64,000 nt of DNA, from NCBI GenBank assembly GCA_022447545.1, contig JAKVBI010000010.1:62001-126000 (forward strand). The letters run 5' to 3'. This DNA is from Myxococcota bacterium (lineage in GTDB: Bacteria > Myxococcota_A > UBA9160 > SMWR01). Position numbers and translations under genes: made by a program. The notes under the pieces are model-generated. The model was given only the letters and a program-made list of their open reading frames with translations, did no database searches and had not been told where the DNA came from. Of this stretch, positions 14,381 through 23,997 are shown piece after piece (positions within the stretch are counted from its first letter, which is position 1; each line of letters begins with the position of its first letter).

Positions 14381-17153
14381 CCCCACGCGCCGCAGTCCCG
14401 AGATCCGAATCGAGGGGGCTCGTTCCCACAATCTGAAATCGGTGGATTGTCGGATCCCGCTGGGCTCCCTCACGGTTTTCTCGGGGGTTTCCGGATCTGG
14501 GAAGAGCACCCTCGCGTTTGACACCCTCTACGCCGAGGGACAGCGGCGCTACATCACGTCGCTTTCCACGTACGCCCGCCAGTTCCTGGAACGGCTGCCT
14601 CGGCCCGAAGTCGACTCGATCTCCCACCTTCCTCCCACCATTGCCATCGAACGGCGAAACCGCGTGACCAACGCACGCTCCACCGTAGGAACCGCCACCG
14701 AAGTCCTGGATTTTTTGAGACTCCTGTACGCCCACGTGGGGGAGACTCACTGTGCGGGCTGTGACCGACGCGTCGAGCCCGGTACCGTGGAATCCATCGC
14801 GGATCGGATCCTCCAGCGTTGGGAGGGGAGGCGGGTGTCCATCGGTGCACCCATTGTTCGGGTCAAGGGCGAACGGCCGAAGGCTCTCCGCGAGCGACTT
14901 CTTCGCGAAGGGTACGCGCGTCTGCTCGATGAGAAGGGCGCGGTGGTGGAGGTGGAGGGCCTCACGGTTCGTCGTCTGCAGGCCTTACAGCGGACGGCCT
15001 GGTTGCTGATCGACCGTATGGCGCTGAAGAGGGAAGATGGCCGGCGCCGGATTGCCGAATCCGTGGCCTCGGCGTTCGAGCGTTCGGGCGGAATTTGCGG
15101 GGTCCACGTAGAAGACGGTGACCGAGCGGAGTTTCAGCGGGGGTTTGTCTGTGATGGGTGCGGGAATGCGTTCATGCCGCCGGAACCGGCATTGTTCTCG
15201 TTCAACAGTCCGCTTGGAGCATGCGCGGAGTGCCAGGGCTTTGGAAGGATTCCGGTCTTGGACCGAGACCGTGTGGTGCCAGACCCGACGCTGAGCCTCC
15301 AGGGTGGAGCCATTGCCCCATTTGCCTCTCCGTCGGGGCGACGGATGCAGAGTCGTCTGATGCGAGCCTGTGAAGAGCGTGGCGTGCCGGTGGACGCGCC
15401 CTATGAGTCTCTTTCCGATGAGGACTGCGAGTGGATCTTCGAAGGAGAGGGCCGAGGCGGATGGCGAGGGGTGGCTGCTTTCTTCAGCTACTTGGAGCGC
15501 AAGCGTTATCGGGTCCAGGCGAGGGTGATGATTGCTCGCTACCGCAAATACGATCCCTGTCCTGCCTGTGAGGGGGCTCGGTTACGGTCCGAGGCGATGG
15601 CGGTTCGTGTCGGTGGCATGGCGCTCCCGGAGGTTTGCCTCATGACCCCGACAAAGATTCTGGACTGGTTGAAGGGTCTTGAATTGGAAGAATCTGCCCG
15701 GGAACGTATCGACCGTCTGGTCTCAGACGTGAGTAGACGCCTCGAAACCATGATCGATGTGGGCTTGGACTATTTGACGCTCGAACGTTCGACCCGGACC
15801 CTTTCCGGAGGTGAGGCGCAGAGAATCCAACTTGCCTCGGCTCTTGGTGGAACGCTCACCGCATCGCTGTACATCCTGGACGAGCCCTCGGTCGGCCTTC
15901 ATCCAAGGGATGTCGAAAGGCTTATCGGGCTCTTGCGAAGGATTCGGGACCAGGGCAACACGCTGGTCGTCGTCGAGCATGCGCCAGAGGTGGTGGCTTT
16001 TGCGGATCACATCGTCGACCTTGGCCCTCGTGCAGGGAGTCTCGGTGGGAAGCTTCTCGTGGAAGGCGGAGTGGAAGAGGTTGAAGCGCATTTCGAGTCT
16101 CTGACGGGACGAGCTCTGCGAGGGGATCTGGGGACGTCGAGGCGGAGACGGCGATCGGCACACGGGAAGCTTCGCGTGGTTGGAGCGACCGACAATAATC
16201 TTCGAGAGTTGAGCGTCGATTTTCCATTGGGCCAACTAGTGGCCGTCACCGGGGTTTCCGGCGCTGGAAAATCGAGTCTGGTGGGGTCCGTTCTCGTGGG
16301 GCAACTGTTAAGGGAACCGGATCGGGGTGCCTGCGAGCGAATCGAAGGCCGCGACTTGTTGAGTTCCGTGGTGCGTGTGGATTCCTCACCTCCGCCCCGC
16401 AGTTCTCGGTCGAATCCTGCAACTGTGAGCAAAGCATTTGACTTGATTCGTCGCCGTTTTGCCGAGACCCCGGAAGCCAAGCGGCGAGGCGTGACACCCG
16501 GTTGGTTTTCGTTCAATGTCGCGGGTGGCCGCTGCGAGAGTTGCGAGGGGACAGGGATCAGCGTGGTGGACATGCAGTTCCTCGATGACGTCCGGATGCC
16601 CTGTGAGTTTTGTGAAGGCGTGCGGTACCGGCCCGAAGCGCTGGAAATCGAGCTGCACGGACTTCACGTGGCGGGTGTTCTGGAATTGACGATCGACGAC
16701 GCAATCGAGCGATTTCGAGATGATCGTCGTGTCGTAGATCGTCTGGCCCTGCTGGCTCGCGTAGGTTTGGGATACCTGACACTTGGTCAACCACTATCGA
16801 TCTTGTCCTCGGGGGAATTGCAGCGGTTGAGGTTGGCGCGAGCGCTTGGGGAAGGAGGGAAGGGCGTTTTGTTCGTTCTGGACGAACCGACGACGGGTTT
16901 GCACCCCGCGGATGTTGAGGTCCTGGTGGGGTGTCTGGATCAGGTGCTCGACGCGGGTGGAAGCGTGATTCTGGTGGAGCATAACGTGGACGTCATTGCC
17001 CAAGCTGACCATGTCATCGACCTGGGGCCGGAAGGGGGCTCTGGGGGAGGGCGGGTCGTTGCCGAGGGCCCACCGGAACAGATTCTCAAGGTTGAGGACT
17101 CCCACACTGCACGAGCCCTGCGCAACCGTCTCAACTCAAGGCAGAACGCTTGA
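14370..17153 (+). CDS. uvrA: UvrA-type excinuclease ABC ATPase, divergent
   Basis: A 927-residue protein with the full UvrA layout: two ABC ATPase modules, zinc-finger cysteine pairs (CAGC; CDGC/CAEC; CESC/CEFC) and paired signature motifs. Walker A1 is GVSGSGKST (about 39-47), signature 1 is LSGGEAQR, Walker A2 is GVSGAGKSS and signature 2 is LSSGELQR. UvrA recognises DNA damage and loads UvrB in nucleotide excision repair. The altered second signature (the family norm is LSGGEAQR) and the replaced ERRNRVTNARSTVG region suggest a divergent or paralogous UvrA. The GTG at 14370 overlaps the preceding gene by 11 bases. Confidence 0.88.
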   Translation: MSSNPTRRSPEIRIEGARSHNLKSVDCRIPLGSLTVFSGVSGSGKSTLAFDTLYAEGQRRYITSLSTYARQFLERLPRPEVDSISHLPPTIAIERRNRVTNARSTVGTATEVLDFLRLLYAHVGETHCAGCDRRVEPGTVESIADRILQRWEGRRVSIGAPIVRVKGERPKALRERLLREGYARLLDEKGAVVEVEGLTVRRLQALQRTAWLLIDRMALKREDGRRRIAESVASAFERSGGICGVHVEDGDRAEFQRGFVCDGCGNAFMPPEPALFSFNSPLGACAECQGFGRIPVLDRDRVVPDPTLSLQGGAIAPFASPSGRRMQSRLMRACEERGVPVDAPYESLSDEDCEWIFEGEGRGGWRGVAAFFSYLERKRYRVQARVMIARYRKYDPCPACEGARLRSEAMAVRVGGMALPEVCLMTPTKILDWLKGLELEESARERIDRLVSDVSRRLETMIDVGLDYLTLERSTRTLSGGEAQRIQLASALGGTLTASLYILDEPSVGLHPRDVERLIGLLRRIRDQGNTLVVVEHAPEVVAFADHIVDLGPRAGSLGGKLLVEGGVEEVEAHFESLTGRALRGDLGTSRRRRRSAHGKLRVVGATDNNLRELSVDFPLGQLVAVTGVSGAGKSSLVGSVLVGQLLREPDRGACERIEGRDLLSSVVRVDSSPPPRSSRSNPATVSKAFDLIRRRFAETPEAKRRGVTPGWFSFNVAGGRCESCEGTGISVVDMQFLDDVRMPCEFCEGVRYRPEALEIELHGLHVAGVLELTIDDAIERFRDDRRVVDRLALLARVGLGYLTLGQPLSILSSGELQRLRLARALGEGGKGVLFVLDEPTTGLHPADVEVLVGCLDQVLDAGGSVILVEHNVDVIAQADHVIDLGPEGGSGGGRVVAEGPPEQILKVEDSHTARALRNRLNSRQNA

Positions 17154-17381
17154 CAGGGTGTCTGGGGCATCGCTTCGGCGTATGAAGTTGCACTTGTTGT
17201 GAATCCGCCGGAGCTGACATCTCAAACGTTCGAGGACTCGGTCGACGGTTGGAAGAGGTTCGGACGACTCCGCGTGGCAGTCGACCGCAGCCATGGGTTC
17301 ATCGGCTCGCCGAAGCGCTGTGAATCCAGAGGCTTTCCCCTCAAGAGTCATTTTGAGGCGTAGAGCGGCTTCTGATTCGGG

Positions 17382-17480
17382 TGGCGGAAGCGGACGAGAA
17401 TCGAACTCGCCGAGGACGTGTCGCCACGCCCTCCATCGGATTTGAAGTCCGAGGCCGGCACCAGCGCGGCAAACGCTTCC
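17382..17480 (-). tRNA. selC: Selenocysteine tRNA, tRNA-Sec (anticodon UCA)
   Basis: The minus strand folds as a 99-base tRNA-Sec with GGAAGCG/CGCTTCC acceptor arms, GCCG/CGGC D-stem and anticodon stem TCGGA/TCCGA. The loop CTTCAAA gives anticodon TCA (17443-17445). A long variable arm (GGGCGTG-GCGA-CACGTCC), a T-arm with TTCGATT and an encoded CCA complete it. The unusual length, long extra arm and UCA anticodon identify it as the UGA-reading selenocysteine tRNA. The genome therefore probably decodes Sec; selA, selB and selD are not in this window. A UGSC selenoprotein gene lies 15 kb away. Confidence 0.96.
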
Positions 17481-17713
17481 ATATAGACAGTCTATGGAAC
17501 TCACTTCCAGCCCGCATGCGTAGCGTAGAGCCCGCAATCAGAACACGATTGTATCCAAGTGTTTGTCTGTGAGGCCTCGAGCCGTTCGGCAAGTCTGGGA
17601 GTGTTCGAATCGCGGGCTGAAGGCTACGGGTAGGGAGGTGCGAACCGGATGGGTAGGTTCAAAACGCGTTGGGTGAGGAAAATCGTTGGCCCCACGCGCG
17701 TTGACAGGTAATC

Positions 17714-18631
17714 TTGCGCGCGGTGAGAGGGTATAGCCTCGGAGATGCGGCCCGCATCCTGAAGGTATCGCGGGGGCGCTTGGATCATTGGCGCCGTACC
17801 AATCTCGTGCGTCCGTCGGTGGAGGCGGGGGCGAGATCCGAGTACGGATTCGGGGACCTCGTGTCTCTGCGATCTCTTCTTGGGTTGCTCGATCGCGGTT
17901 TGTCGATGAGTCAGATTCGTCGCAGTCTCGAGTTGTTCAAGCAGACCATGCCTGAAGTCGAGCAGCCCATGCGTACGTTGCGAGTTTGGACCGAGGGCTC
18001 CGAGAGGGTGGTGCTCAACCGTGGCGGGAAGTTGATCGAGCCGAGTGGGCAGATCGTGATCGACTTCGACGAGACCCATGAGCATCAGGATTTGCGTGCT
18101 CCCGCGCGTCTGGTCGTTGCGGAACCCCAATCTTTGAATTCGGATCCTTTGGGGGTTGGGCTGAGGCACACCAAGGGTGACGCTCGAAAATGGTTTGAGC
18201 GTGGTTGCGGATTGGATTCTAGAGCGAGCACGTATGCAGATGCTGTGGAGGCTTACCTCCGAGCGATCGAATTGGATCCTGAATTCGCCGACGCCCATTG
18301 CAATCTCGGTTCTCTCTATTTCAATCGGAACCGTCGGGCGACCGCCAAGGTGTGTTTCGAGCGTGCTCTTCAGATCGATGCCGACCATGTCGAGGCAAAC
18401 CTCAATCTCGCCATCGTATTGGAGGACGAAGGCCGGGATAGAAAAGCGCTCTCCCATTACAAGCGAGCTCTTGCGGCCGATCCCCTGTGTGCAGATACGC
18501 AGGTGAGTCTTGCTCTGCTCTATGAGAAATTGGGGCTTCAACGCAAGGCGTTCTCGCACTGGCGTCGTTACCTTCAACTCGATCCGGCAGGGCCATGGAG
18601 TGATGTGGCTCGGATGCGTCTCGAGAACTGA
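17714..18631 (+). CDS. MerR-type HTH domain fused to TPR repeats
   Basis: The 305-residue protein starts with a MerR-like helix-turn-helix (YSLGDAARILKVSRGRLDHWRR ... YGFGDLVSLRSLLGLLDRGLSMSQIRRSL, about 6-75). A linker follows, then at least four TPR units (about 165-300: ASTYADAVEAYLRAIELDPEFADAHCNLGSLY ... VEANLNLAIVLEDEG). The first domain should bind DNA and the TPRs another protein. The TTG start at 17714 has an AGGT element upstream; a GTG nine bases further on is an alternative. No obvious target operator is adjacent. Confidence 0.8.
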   Translation: MRAVRGYSLGDAARILKVSRGRLDHWRRTNLVRPSVEAGARSEYGFGDLVSLRSLLGLLDRGLSMSQIRRSLELFKQTMPEVEQPMRTLRVWTEGSERVVLNRGGKLIEPSGQIVIDFDETHEHQDLRAPARLVVAEPQSLNSDPLGVGLRHTKGDARKWFERGCGLDSRASTYADAVEAYLRAIELDPEFADAHCNLGSLYFNRNRRATAKVCFERALQIDADHVEANLNLAIVLEDEGRDRKALSHYKRALAADPLCADTQVSLALLYEKLGLQRKAFSHWRRYLQLDPAGPWSDVARMRLEN

Positions 18632-18640
18632 TGCTCGGGC

Positions 18641-19522
18641 CTAGCCTTCGGTGCTCATTGTCAACTCGGTGATGGCATCGACGATGGTTGCGTGAAAGCC
18701 CGGGGCCAGGTCATGGCCCATGCCATCGATCTGAACCCAACGTGAGTGGGAGAGCGCCTTTGCTGTGGCGAAACCGTGAGCTGGAGGCACGAGGGGGTCC
18801 AGGGCGCCGTGGATTACCGTCGCGGGAGTGGTTAGTTGTGTCAGGGCGGGCGCTCGATCGGCCTGTGTAATGATGGCAGCGAGCTGTCTCGCATTTCCGG
18901 CAGGGTTGAATCCTCGACGATGACTTAGGGCAGCCGTTGCTCTGACCCATGTTTCGTCGAAGGAGGGGCTGCCGAAGACCCTCGCGTTCTCGACGGCGTC
19001 CTCGACGTTGTCATCGAGGTCTCGTGAGGTGTCGCTCATGAGGCGCGCAGCAGCTTCGGGCAGGGCCGGTGGCAGGCCACGGGTTCCCGGTGTGGACATC
19101 AGAGACGTCATGCTTCGAGCGCGGTCCGGGTAATGGATCGCAAGGGTCTGGGCGATCATGCCTCCCATGGAGGTTCCGCAGATGTGAGCGCTCTCGAGGC
19201 CGATTTCGTCGAGTACGGCGATGGCATCGGCGGCCATCTCGACGAGGGTGTAGGGGATGTCCGGAGGGGATGATCGATCGGACTCGAGGAGCAATCGCTT
19301 GTTGTCCGGTATCCCCTCGTCGGTGAGCCAGGTCGAAAGCCCGACATCGCGATTGTCGAACACGACGACCCGGTGGCCCGTATCGATCAGCCGTTTGCAC
19401 AGTCGTTGGGGCCAGTGAACGAGTTGGCAGCCGAACCCTGCGATCATCAGAAGAGGACGGCCGGTATTGGGACCCCGAGACTCCCACTGAAGCTGGATCG
19501 GCCGAGTCGAGGTCAGGGGCAT
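18641..19522 (-). CDS. Alpha/beta hydrolase
   Basis: A 293-residue cytoplasmic alpha/beta-fold hydrolase. Features are the oxyanion region MIAGFGCQ, the nucleophile elbow GTSMGG with Ser118, the acid in HGALDPLVPP and the His in GMGHDLAPG near the C terminus. It belongs to the large esterase/lipase/dehalogenase-like group, and no substrate can be assigned. It lies 62 bases downstream of the RND pump gene on the same strand and could be the last gene of that TetR-controlled operon. The ATG start follows directly on its conserved beta-strand region. Confidence 0.85.
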   Translation of the reverse strand: MPLTSTRPIQLQWESRGPNTGRPLLMIAGFGCQLVHWPQRLCKRLIDTGHRVVVFDNRDVGLSTWLTDEGIPDNKRLLLESDRSSPPDIPYTLVEMAADAIAVLDEIGLESAHICGTSMGGMIAQTLAIHYPDRARSMTSLMSTPGTRGLPPALPEAAARLMSDTSRDLDDNVEDAVENARVFGSPSFDETWVRATAALSHRRGFNPAGNARQLAAIITQADRAPALTQLTTPATVIHGALDPLVPPAHGFATAKALSHSRWVQIDGMGHDLAPGFHATIVDAITELTMSTEG

Positions 19523-19584
19523 GATTGAATTCTGGGGCCTCGAGACGCTGCCTGTCGTGAGTCGGTCCGCGTCGGTTGGGGACT

Positions 19585-22500
19585 TCAGCGGCCTCCTTGG
19601 AGGCTGGATTGGTGAGAGGCGTCCGTGGAGGATTGAACGATAGGAGCCTTCGATGTCGGGGCTCCGGATTCTCGCCTCAGGCGAATCGTATTCATCAGTG
19701 AAGCCTGAGTTTTGATTCTCGTGTTTCGGACGTCACTCGCGATGGTGTACAGGCATGGCACGAGAAAGAGGGTGACGATGGTGGAAATCGCGAGGCCCCA
19801 TCCTACCGCCAGGGACATGGGAGAGACCACGATGTCGTATCCACCCAACCCGTACGCGGTCGGGAGAACACCTCCGAGAGTCGTCAAAGTCGTGACGAGG
19901 ATGGGGCGGAAACGCGTCACCACGGCATCCATGACGATGTTGCGTTCCTCTGTTTTTGAATTGATCTGCCCAGCGGTGAGCAGGCGCCGGTGGATGCTGT
20001 CCACCATGACGATGGATGCGTTGACCACGACACCTGCCAATCCGATCGTGCCCAGGAGAGCGAACATGGAGAGGGGGCGGCCGTGAAGAAAGAAAACGAG
20101 GATCACCGAAGCGACCGAGAAGGGGATGATGGCCACGACGAACACGGCCTCCAAAAACGAGCCGAGCATCAATGTGATGATCAGTGTGATTCCTACGAAA
20201 GCGATGACTGCTGCGACGAGCATGTCCGCTGTGGTCTTTCGTGTTTCGATGGCTTCGCCCCCATTGCGGATTTCTAGATCTGGAATGCCCTCGAATCGCG
20301 GAAATAGTTCCTCCTCCAGAAGTGTCGCCATACTCAGGGCGGTGTGGGGGCTCGCAGCGGTGAATTGGGCGGTCACGGTCGCCGTTCGCATTCCATCGCG
20401 GTGATGGATCCGGGAGACGGCTGGAATCTCTACTGGGGCTACGACGTCGCGGAGGAGGACCAGGTTGCCCCGTTGCGTGCGGACCGGGGTTTCGAGCAGT
20501 CCATCGAGTGATCGTCTTGCCGAAGGGTCGAACATCACCCGGAAGTCCGTCGTGTCTTCGAGAGCTCGATGCTCCGACGCGGGAATTCCGTGAAACGCAG
20601 CGTTGAGAGCCTTTGCAACATCTGTCGCGTCGAGCCCGTAGAGGGCGAGTTTTCGATAGTCGAGATTTAGTTCGATCTGCGGAGTTCCAGGGCGTTCGTC
20701 GAGATCGCTGTCGAGCACGCCGTCCGTGGCGTCGAGCCACGAGACGACCTCCATGGCCGCTGCTCGCCGCAGGGAGTCATCGTCACTGGAGATGTGTACT
20801 GTGATGGGTTCGCCCACGGGTGGTCCCGGTTGGTCGGCGGTGATGTGCAGATCGACTTCCTCTGGGTAGATGAGGTTCGCCTGAAGGGATTCAACCCAGG
20901 TGAGCGCGGATTGGTTGAGGTCCCTGGGCTGGAGCAGGAGCGTAATGACCGCCTCATGTTCGGCGCTCCCTCTTTCTCGAAAACCTTCTCGGTCTTTGAT
21001 TTGGTGTCCTATTCGTGCCGTGACTCCTAGAAGGTCGGAACCGAGCAGGTCGGGGATCTGTTTCTCGATAGACGTGACTACGGCTTCGGTTTGTTCCAGT
21101 GGGGTACCCAGCGGGGCATCGAGTTGGATGAAGATCGCATCGGAATCATCTTGGGGGTACAGAGTTACGGGAACCTGGGGCATCACGGTCTGAAAGACGA
21201 TGACCAGCGCCATGAAGAAAACCGTCATCACGATCGCGCGGTGCCTCAGGCTGGCCGAAAGCATTCTCCGGTAGCGCTTCTCCATGGCTTCGACAAAGGC
21301 CCGCTTGCGGGTGTTCCCGAGATTCCGTGCGGTCGCCATATGTGCCGGAAGGATCAAGAACGAGTCGAGCAGGGAGATGGCTAATGCGGTCATCACGACC
21401 GCGGGCATTGCGAAGATGAGGCGGCCGCTCATTCCCCCCAGTGCCCACATGGGTAGGAATGCAAGCATGGTAGTCACGGCTGCCGCGATGACGGGCCGTG
21501 ACATCTCCGAGGCGCCTCGTATCGAGGCGTCGCGAGCCGGGAGCCCTGCCTGACGGTTCGAGACGATTCGCTCGCCCACGACCACGGCTCCATCGACGAC
21601 CATTCCCAAGACGATGACCATTCCTGTCAGGGTTACCATGTTGATCGAGAATCCGACGATGGGAAACATCGCCAACGCGCCAAGAAAGACCACCGGGATC
21701 GCGATGAGTACCCAGACGGCAGTGGCGGGGGTGAGGAAGAGGAAGAGGATGCCGGCGACGATCGCGGCGCCGAAGATTCCATTGCTGAGCATCAGGTCCA
21801 CCCGATCGCGGGCCATGATGGAGGAGTCGTTGAGGTATTCGGCTTCGACACTCGCGGGTAGGTCCGCGTTTTCGACGGTCTCGATGATTTCGTTGACGGC
21901 GTCGACGATCCCGGCATCTTCTCGCTTGATCACGATCATCGAAATGCCGGGCTTTGCATTGGTGTGGGAGAGGAGTCCGGTGTCTTCTCGTCCCAACTCG
22001 ATTCGGGCCACGTCGTCGATGCGCAAGACCGACCCGCTGGGAAAGAATCGGAGGATGGTGGAGCCAACGTCACCAGGCTCTTCGAAGCGGCTCCAGAGGA
22101 CGACCTGCCTTCGTTCGCCTGCGGTCTTGAGTAAGCCGCCTGTGCTCGATACGTTGCGCCGTTCGATGCTGCCCACGATGTCGAGAAGGGTGACGCCGTG
22201 TTCGCGCGCTCGGGCGGGGTCTACGAGGATGCGGACTTCCGGGTCCTGCAATCCGATCGGCATGACGCGAGAGACGGTATCCAGGCGCTCGAGTTTTCGT
22301 TCAAGGAGTTTTGCAGCGAGAACAACGTCATGGGTTGGGCCCGCCAGGGCGACTTCGACCACCGGAAACTTGCGTGGGTTCAAACGCCTGATGGTGGGTT
22401 CGTTTTCCATCTCCGGGGGGAAGTCGTTGATGCCGTCGATCAGCGTGGCAAGGTCGCGCTCTGCCTCGATGATCCGGTCGGTTTCGAACTCGTCGTAGAG

Positions 22501-22785
22501 TTCGACCGTTGTGACCGACATGCTGTCGCTAACCACCGTATGGAAGACCTTGACACCATCGAGTTCTTCAATCGCGTCCTGAAGCGGAATGGCCACTTTT
22601 GTCTCGACATCTCGGGCCGAGGCGCCGGGTAGGAGTGCCGTGACGGTGAGGGTCGGGATGGTGACGTTTGGAAAGGTCTCCAGTGGCGTGCGCGTCGCAG
22701 CCATGTATCCCGAGAGAATGATGACACCCACCAGGCAATTGACGACGAGGGGGCGGTCGACGAAAAATGCGATCAGTCGTTCCAT
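19585..22785 (-). CDS. RND efflux transporter permease (AcrB/MdtB-like)
   Basis: A 1066-residue inner-membrane RND pump with twelve predicted helices and two large periplasmic loops. It begins IAFFVDRPLVVNCLVGVIILSG, followed by the typical LETFPNVTIPTLTV entry to the porter domain. TM4 carries VVDGAVVVGERI with the proton-relay acidic pair region, and the C-terminal half repeats GVVVNASIVMVD. Partnered with the adaptor gene 25 bases upstream, it would export hydrophobic or toxic compounds through an outer-membrane channel not present in this window. The C-terminal tail of about 30 residues is polar. Confidence 0.93.
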   Translation of the reverse strand: MERLIAFFVDRPLVVNCLVGVIILSGYMAATRTPLETFPNVTIPTLTVTALLPGASARDVETKVAIPLQDAIEELDGVKVFHTVVSDSMSVTTVELYDEFETDRIIEAERDLATLIDGINDFPPEMENEPTIRRLNPRKFPVVEVALAGPTHDVVLAAKLLERKLERLDTVSRVMPIGLQDPEVRILVDPARAREHGVTLLDIVGSIERRNVSSTGGLLKTAGERRQVVLWSRFEEPGDVGSTILRFFPSGSVLRIDDVARIELGREDTGLLSHTNAKPGISMIVIKREDAGIVDAVNEIIETVENADLPASVEAEYLNDSSIMARDRVDLMLSNGIFGAAIVAGILFLFLTPATAVWVLIAIPVVFLGALAMFPIVGFSINMVTLTGMVIVLGMVVDGAVVVGERIVSNRQAGLPARDASIRGASEMSRPVIAAAVTTMLAFLPMWALGGMSGRLIFAMPAVVMTALAISLLDSFLILPAHMATARNLGNTRKRAFVEAMEKRYRRMLSASLRHRAIVMTVFFMALVIVFQTVMPQVPVTLYPQDDSDAIFIQLDAPLGTPLEQTEAVVTSIEKQIPDLLGSDLLGVTARIGHQIKDREGFRERGSAEHEAVITLLLQPRDLNQSALTWVESLQANLIYPEEVDLHITADQPGPPVGEPITVHISSDDDSLRRAAAMEVVSWLDATDGVLDSDLDERPGTPQIELNLDYRKLALYGLDATDVAKALNAAFHGIPASEHRALEDTTDFRVMFDPSARRSLDGLLETPVRTQRGNLVLLRDVVAPVEIPAVSRIHHRDGMRTATVTAQFTAASPHTALSMATLLEEELFPRFEGIPDLEIRNGGEAIETRKTTADMLVAAVIAFVGITLIITLMLGSFLEAVFVVAIIPFSVASVILVFFLHGRPLSMFALLGTIGLAGVVVNASIVMVDSIHRRLLTAGQINSKTEERNIVMDAVVTRFRPILVTTLTTLGGVLPTAYGLGGYDIVVSPMSLAVGWGLAISTIVTLFLVPCLYTIASDVRNTRIKTQASLMNTIRLRRESGAPTSKAPIVQSSTDASHQSSLQGGR

Positions 22786-22810
22786 TAGTTTTGTTTCTGA
22801 TGCTGACGAA

Positions 22811-23980
22811 TCAACTGTCGCTCTCGTCCCTGGTTAATTTGCCATCGATCATGACTCGAGCACCGTCGCGCAAGGCGAACAGCCCATCGATGACCACGTG
22901 TTCACCAGGCTCCAGGCCATCGAGGATCTCTACGTTTTCCCCGCTCCGGCGGCCCACGCGTACTTCGCGAACTTGAGCGCGCGTGCCGGTCGTGCTTTCG
23001 TGAACGACGAAGACAGCGAGGCGGCCTGCTCGGCGTACCAGGGCGGCCCTGGGGATCACCAGGCCGCTTTGTGCCGGGCGTGGGCTGAAGGTCACCGCTG
23101 CCACCATTCCGTCTCGTAGGCGTCCATCGTCGTTGTCGAGCCAGAGTTCGACGTTGTAGGTGCCGTTGGTTGGATCGGCGACCGAGCTGATGTTGCGAAT
23201 TGCGCCCGATCGAATGGTTCCTCCGAGTTCTTCGAAGCTGACGCGAGCATTTTCGCCAACCGCGAGTGTGGCGGCTTCGGTGGCGGTGACTCCGGCATGG
23301 ACACGCACCTGGGACAGATCGACGAGTCGTGCAATGGGAGTCCCCGGCGTTACGAAGTCCCCGACCTGTACGTCAACCTCTTCGATGCGGCCCGTAAAGG
23401 GAGCTCGGATCGTTGCGTCTTCGACGGATCTCTGAGCCGATCGGAGAATCACGGTGGCAAGTTCGTGGGCGCTATCGGCTCGCTCTGCGGAGAAGCGGAG
23501 TGCGTCGAGTTGACGATCACTGATGGAGTGTCCGACCTTCAGTTTCTCGCCCCGTTCGAGTTCGGCGCGTGCCTCTTCGAGGCCTACCCGTCGCACCCGT
23601 AGGTTTGCCTGGGCCTCTTCTTCTGCCAGGGTCGATCGCGTTGCGTCGAGTATGACGATCTCCTGCCAACCCCGTACCCGATCTCCGGGCTCCGTACGCC
23701 GCTCCACGACCCGGCCACTGACCTCAGCAGCGATGGCAGTGCGTCGGAAGGCCCGTACGATCCCCGAAACCTGGGTTTCACTGTCGACCATGTCCTCGAG
23801 TACGGGGGCGACCTGGACTCTCAGAGCCGTCAGCGCACGGGGTGCGATGCCCGATTCGGGTTGCTCGATGGCGGCTGCCAGGGCAGCACGAGGGACTTCG
23901 GGCTCGCAGGCAATCAGGGAGAGGCTCGCGCTGAGTAGGCCAATGAGGGTGGCTTGAACGGTGTTTCTCGTGGTTTTCAC
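22811..23980 (-). CDS. RND efflux periplasmic adaptor lipoprotein (MFP family)
   Basis: A 389-residue membrane-fusion protein. A lipobox (LSLIAC, about 20-25) anchors it to the inner membrane. Visible domains are the lipoyl half-motifs RTAIAAEVSGRVVERRTEPGDRV and ATIRAPFTGRIEEVDVQVGDFV, the intervening alpha-hairpin (residues about 115-180) and C-terminal beta-barrel and membrane-proximal domains. It links the RND permease to an outer-membrane channel. The gene is 18 bases after the TetR gene and 25 before the permease, so all three should be one transcript. Confidence 0.92.
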   Translation of the reverse strand: MKTTRNTVQATLIGLLSASLSLIACEPEVPRAALAAAIEQPESGIAPRALTALRVQVAPVLEDMVDSETQVSGIVRAFRRTAIAAEVSGRVVERRTEPGDRVRGWQEIVILDATRSTLAEEEAQANLRVRRVGLEEARAELERGEKLKVGHSISDRQLDALRFSAERADSAHELATVILRSAQRSVEDATIRAPFTGRIEEVDVQVGDFVTPGTPIARLVDLSQVRVHAGVTATEAATLAVGENARVSFEELGGTIRSGAIRNISSVADPTNGTYNVELWLDNDDGRLRDGMVAAVTFSPRPAQSGLVIPRAALVRRAGRLAVFVVHESTTGTRAQVREVRVGRRSGENVEILDGLEPGEHVVIDGLFALRDGARVMIDGKLTRDESDS

Positions 23981-23997
23981 TTGGGGGTCCTAAAGCC

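Noticed and set aside
17136-17537. 133-residue minus-strand frame spanning the tRNA-Sec gene
   Set aside because: It overlaps a complete tRNA cloverleaf and the end of uvrA and has no ribosome site.
17624-18577. 317-residue minus-strand frame opposite the MerR-TPR gene
   Set aside because: The plus strand encodes recognisable HTH and TPR motifs; the antisense frame has no domain features.
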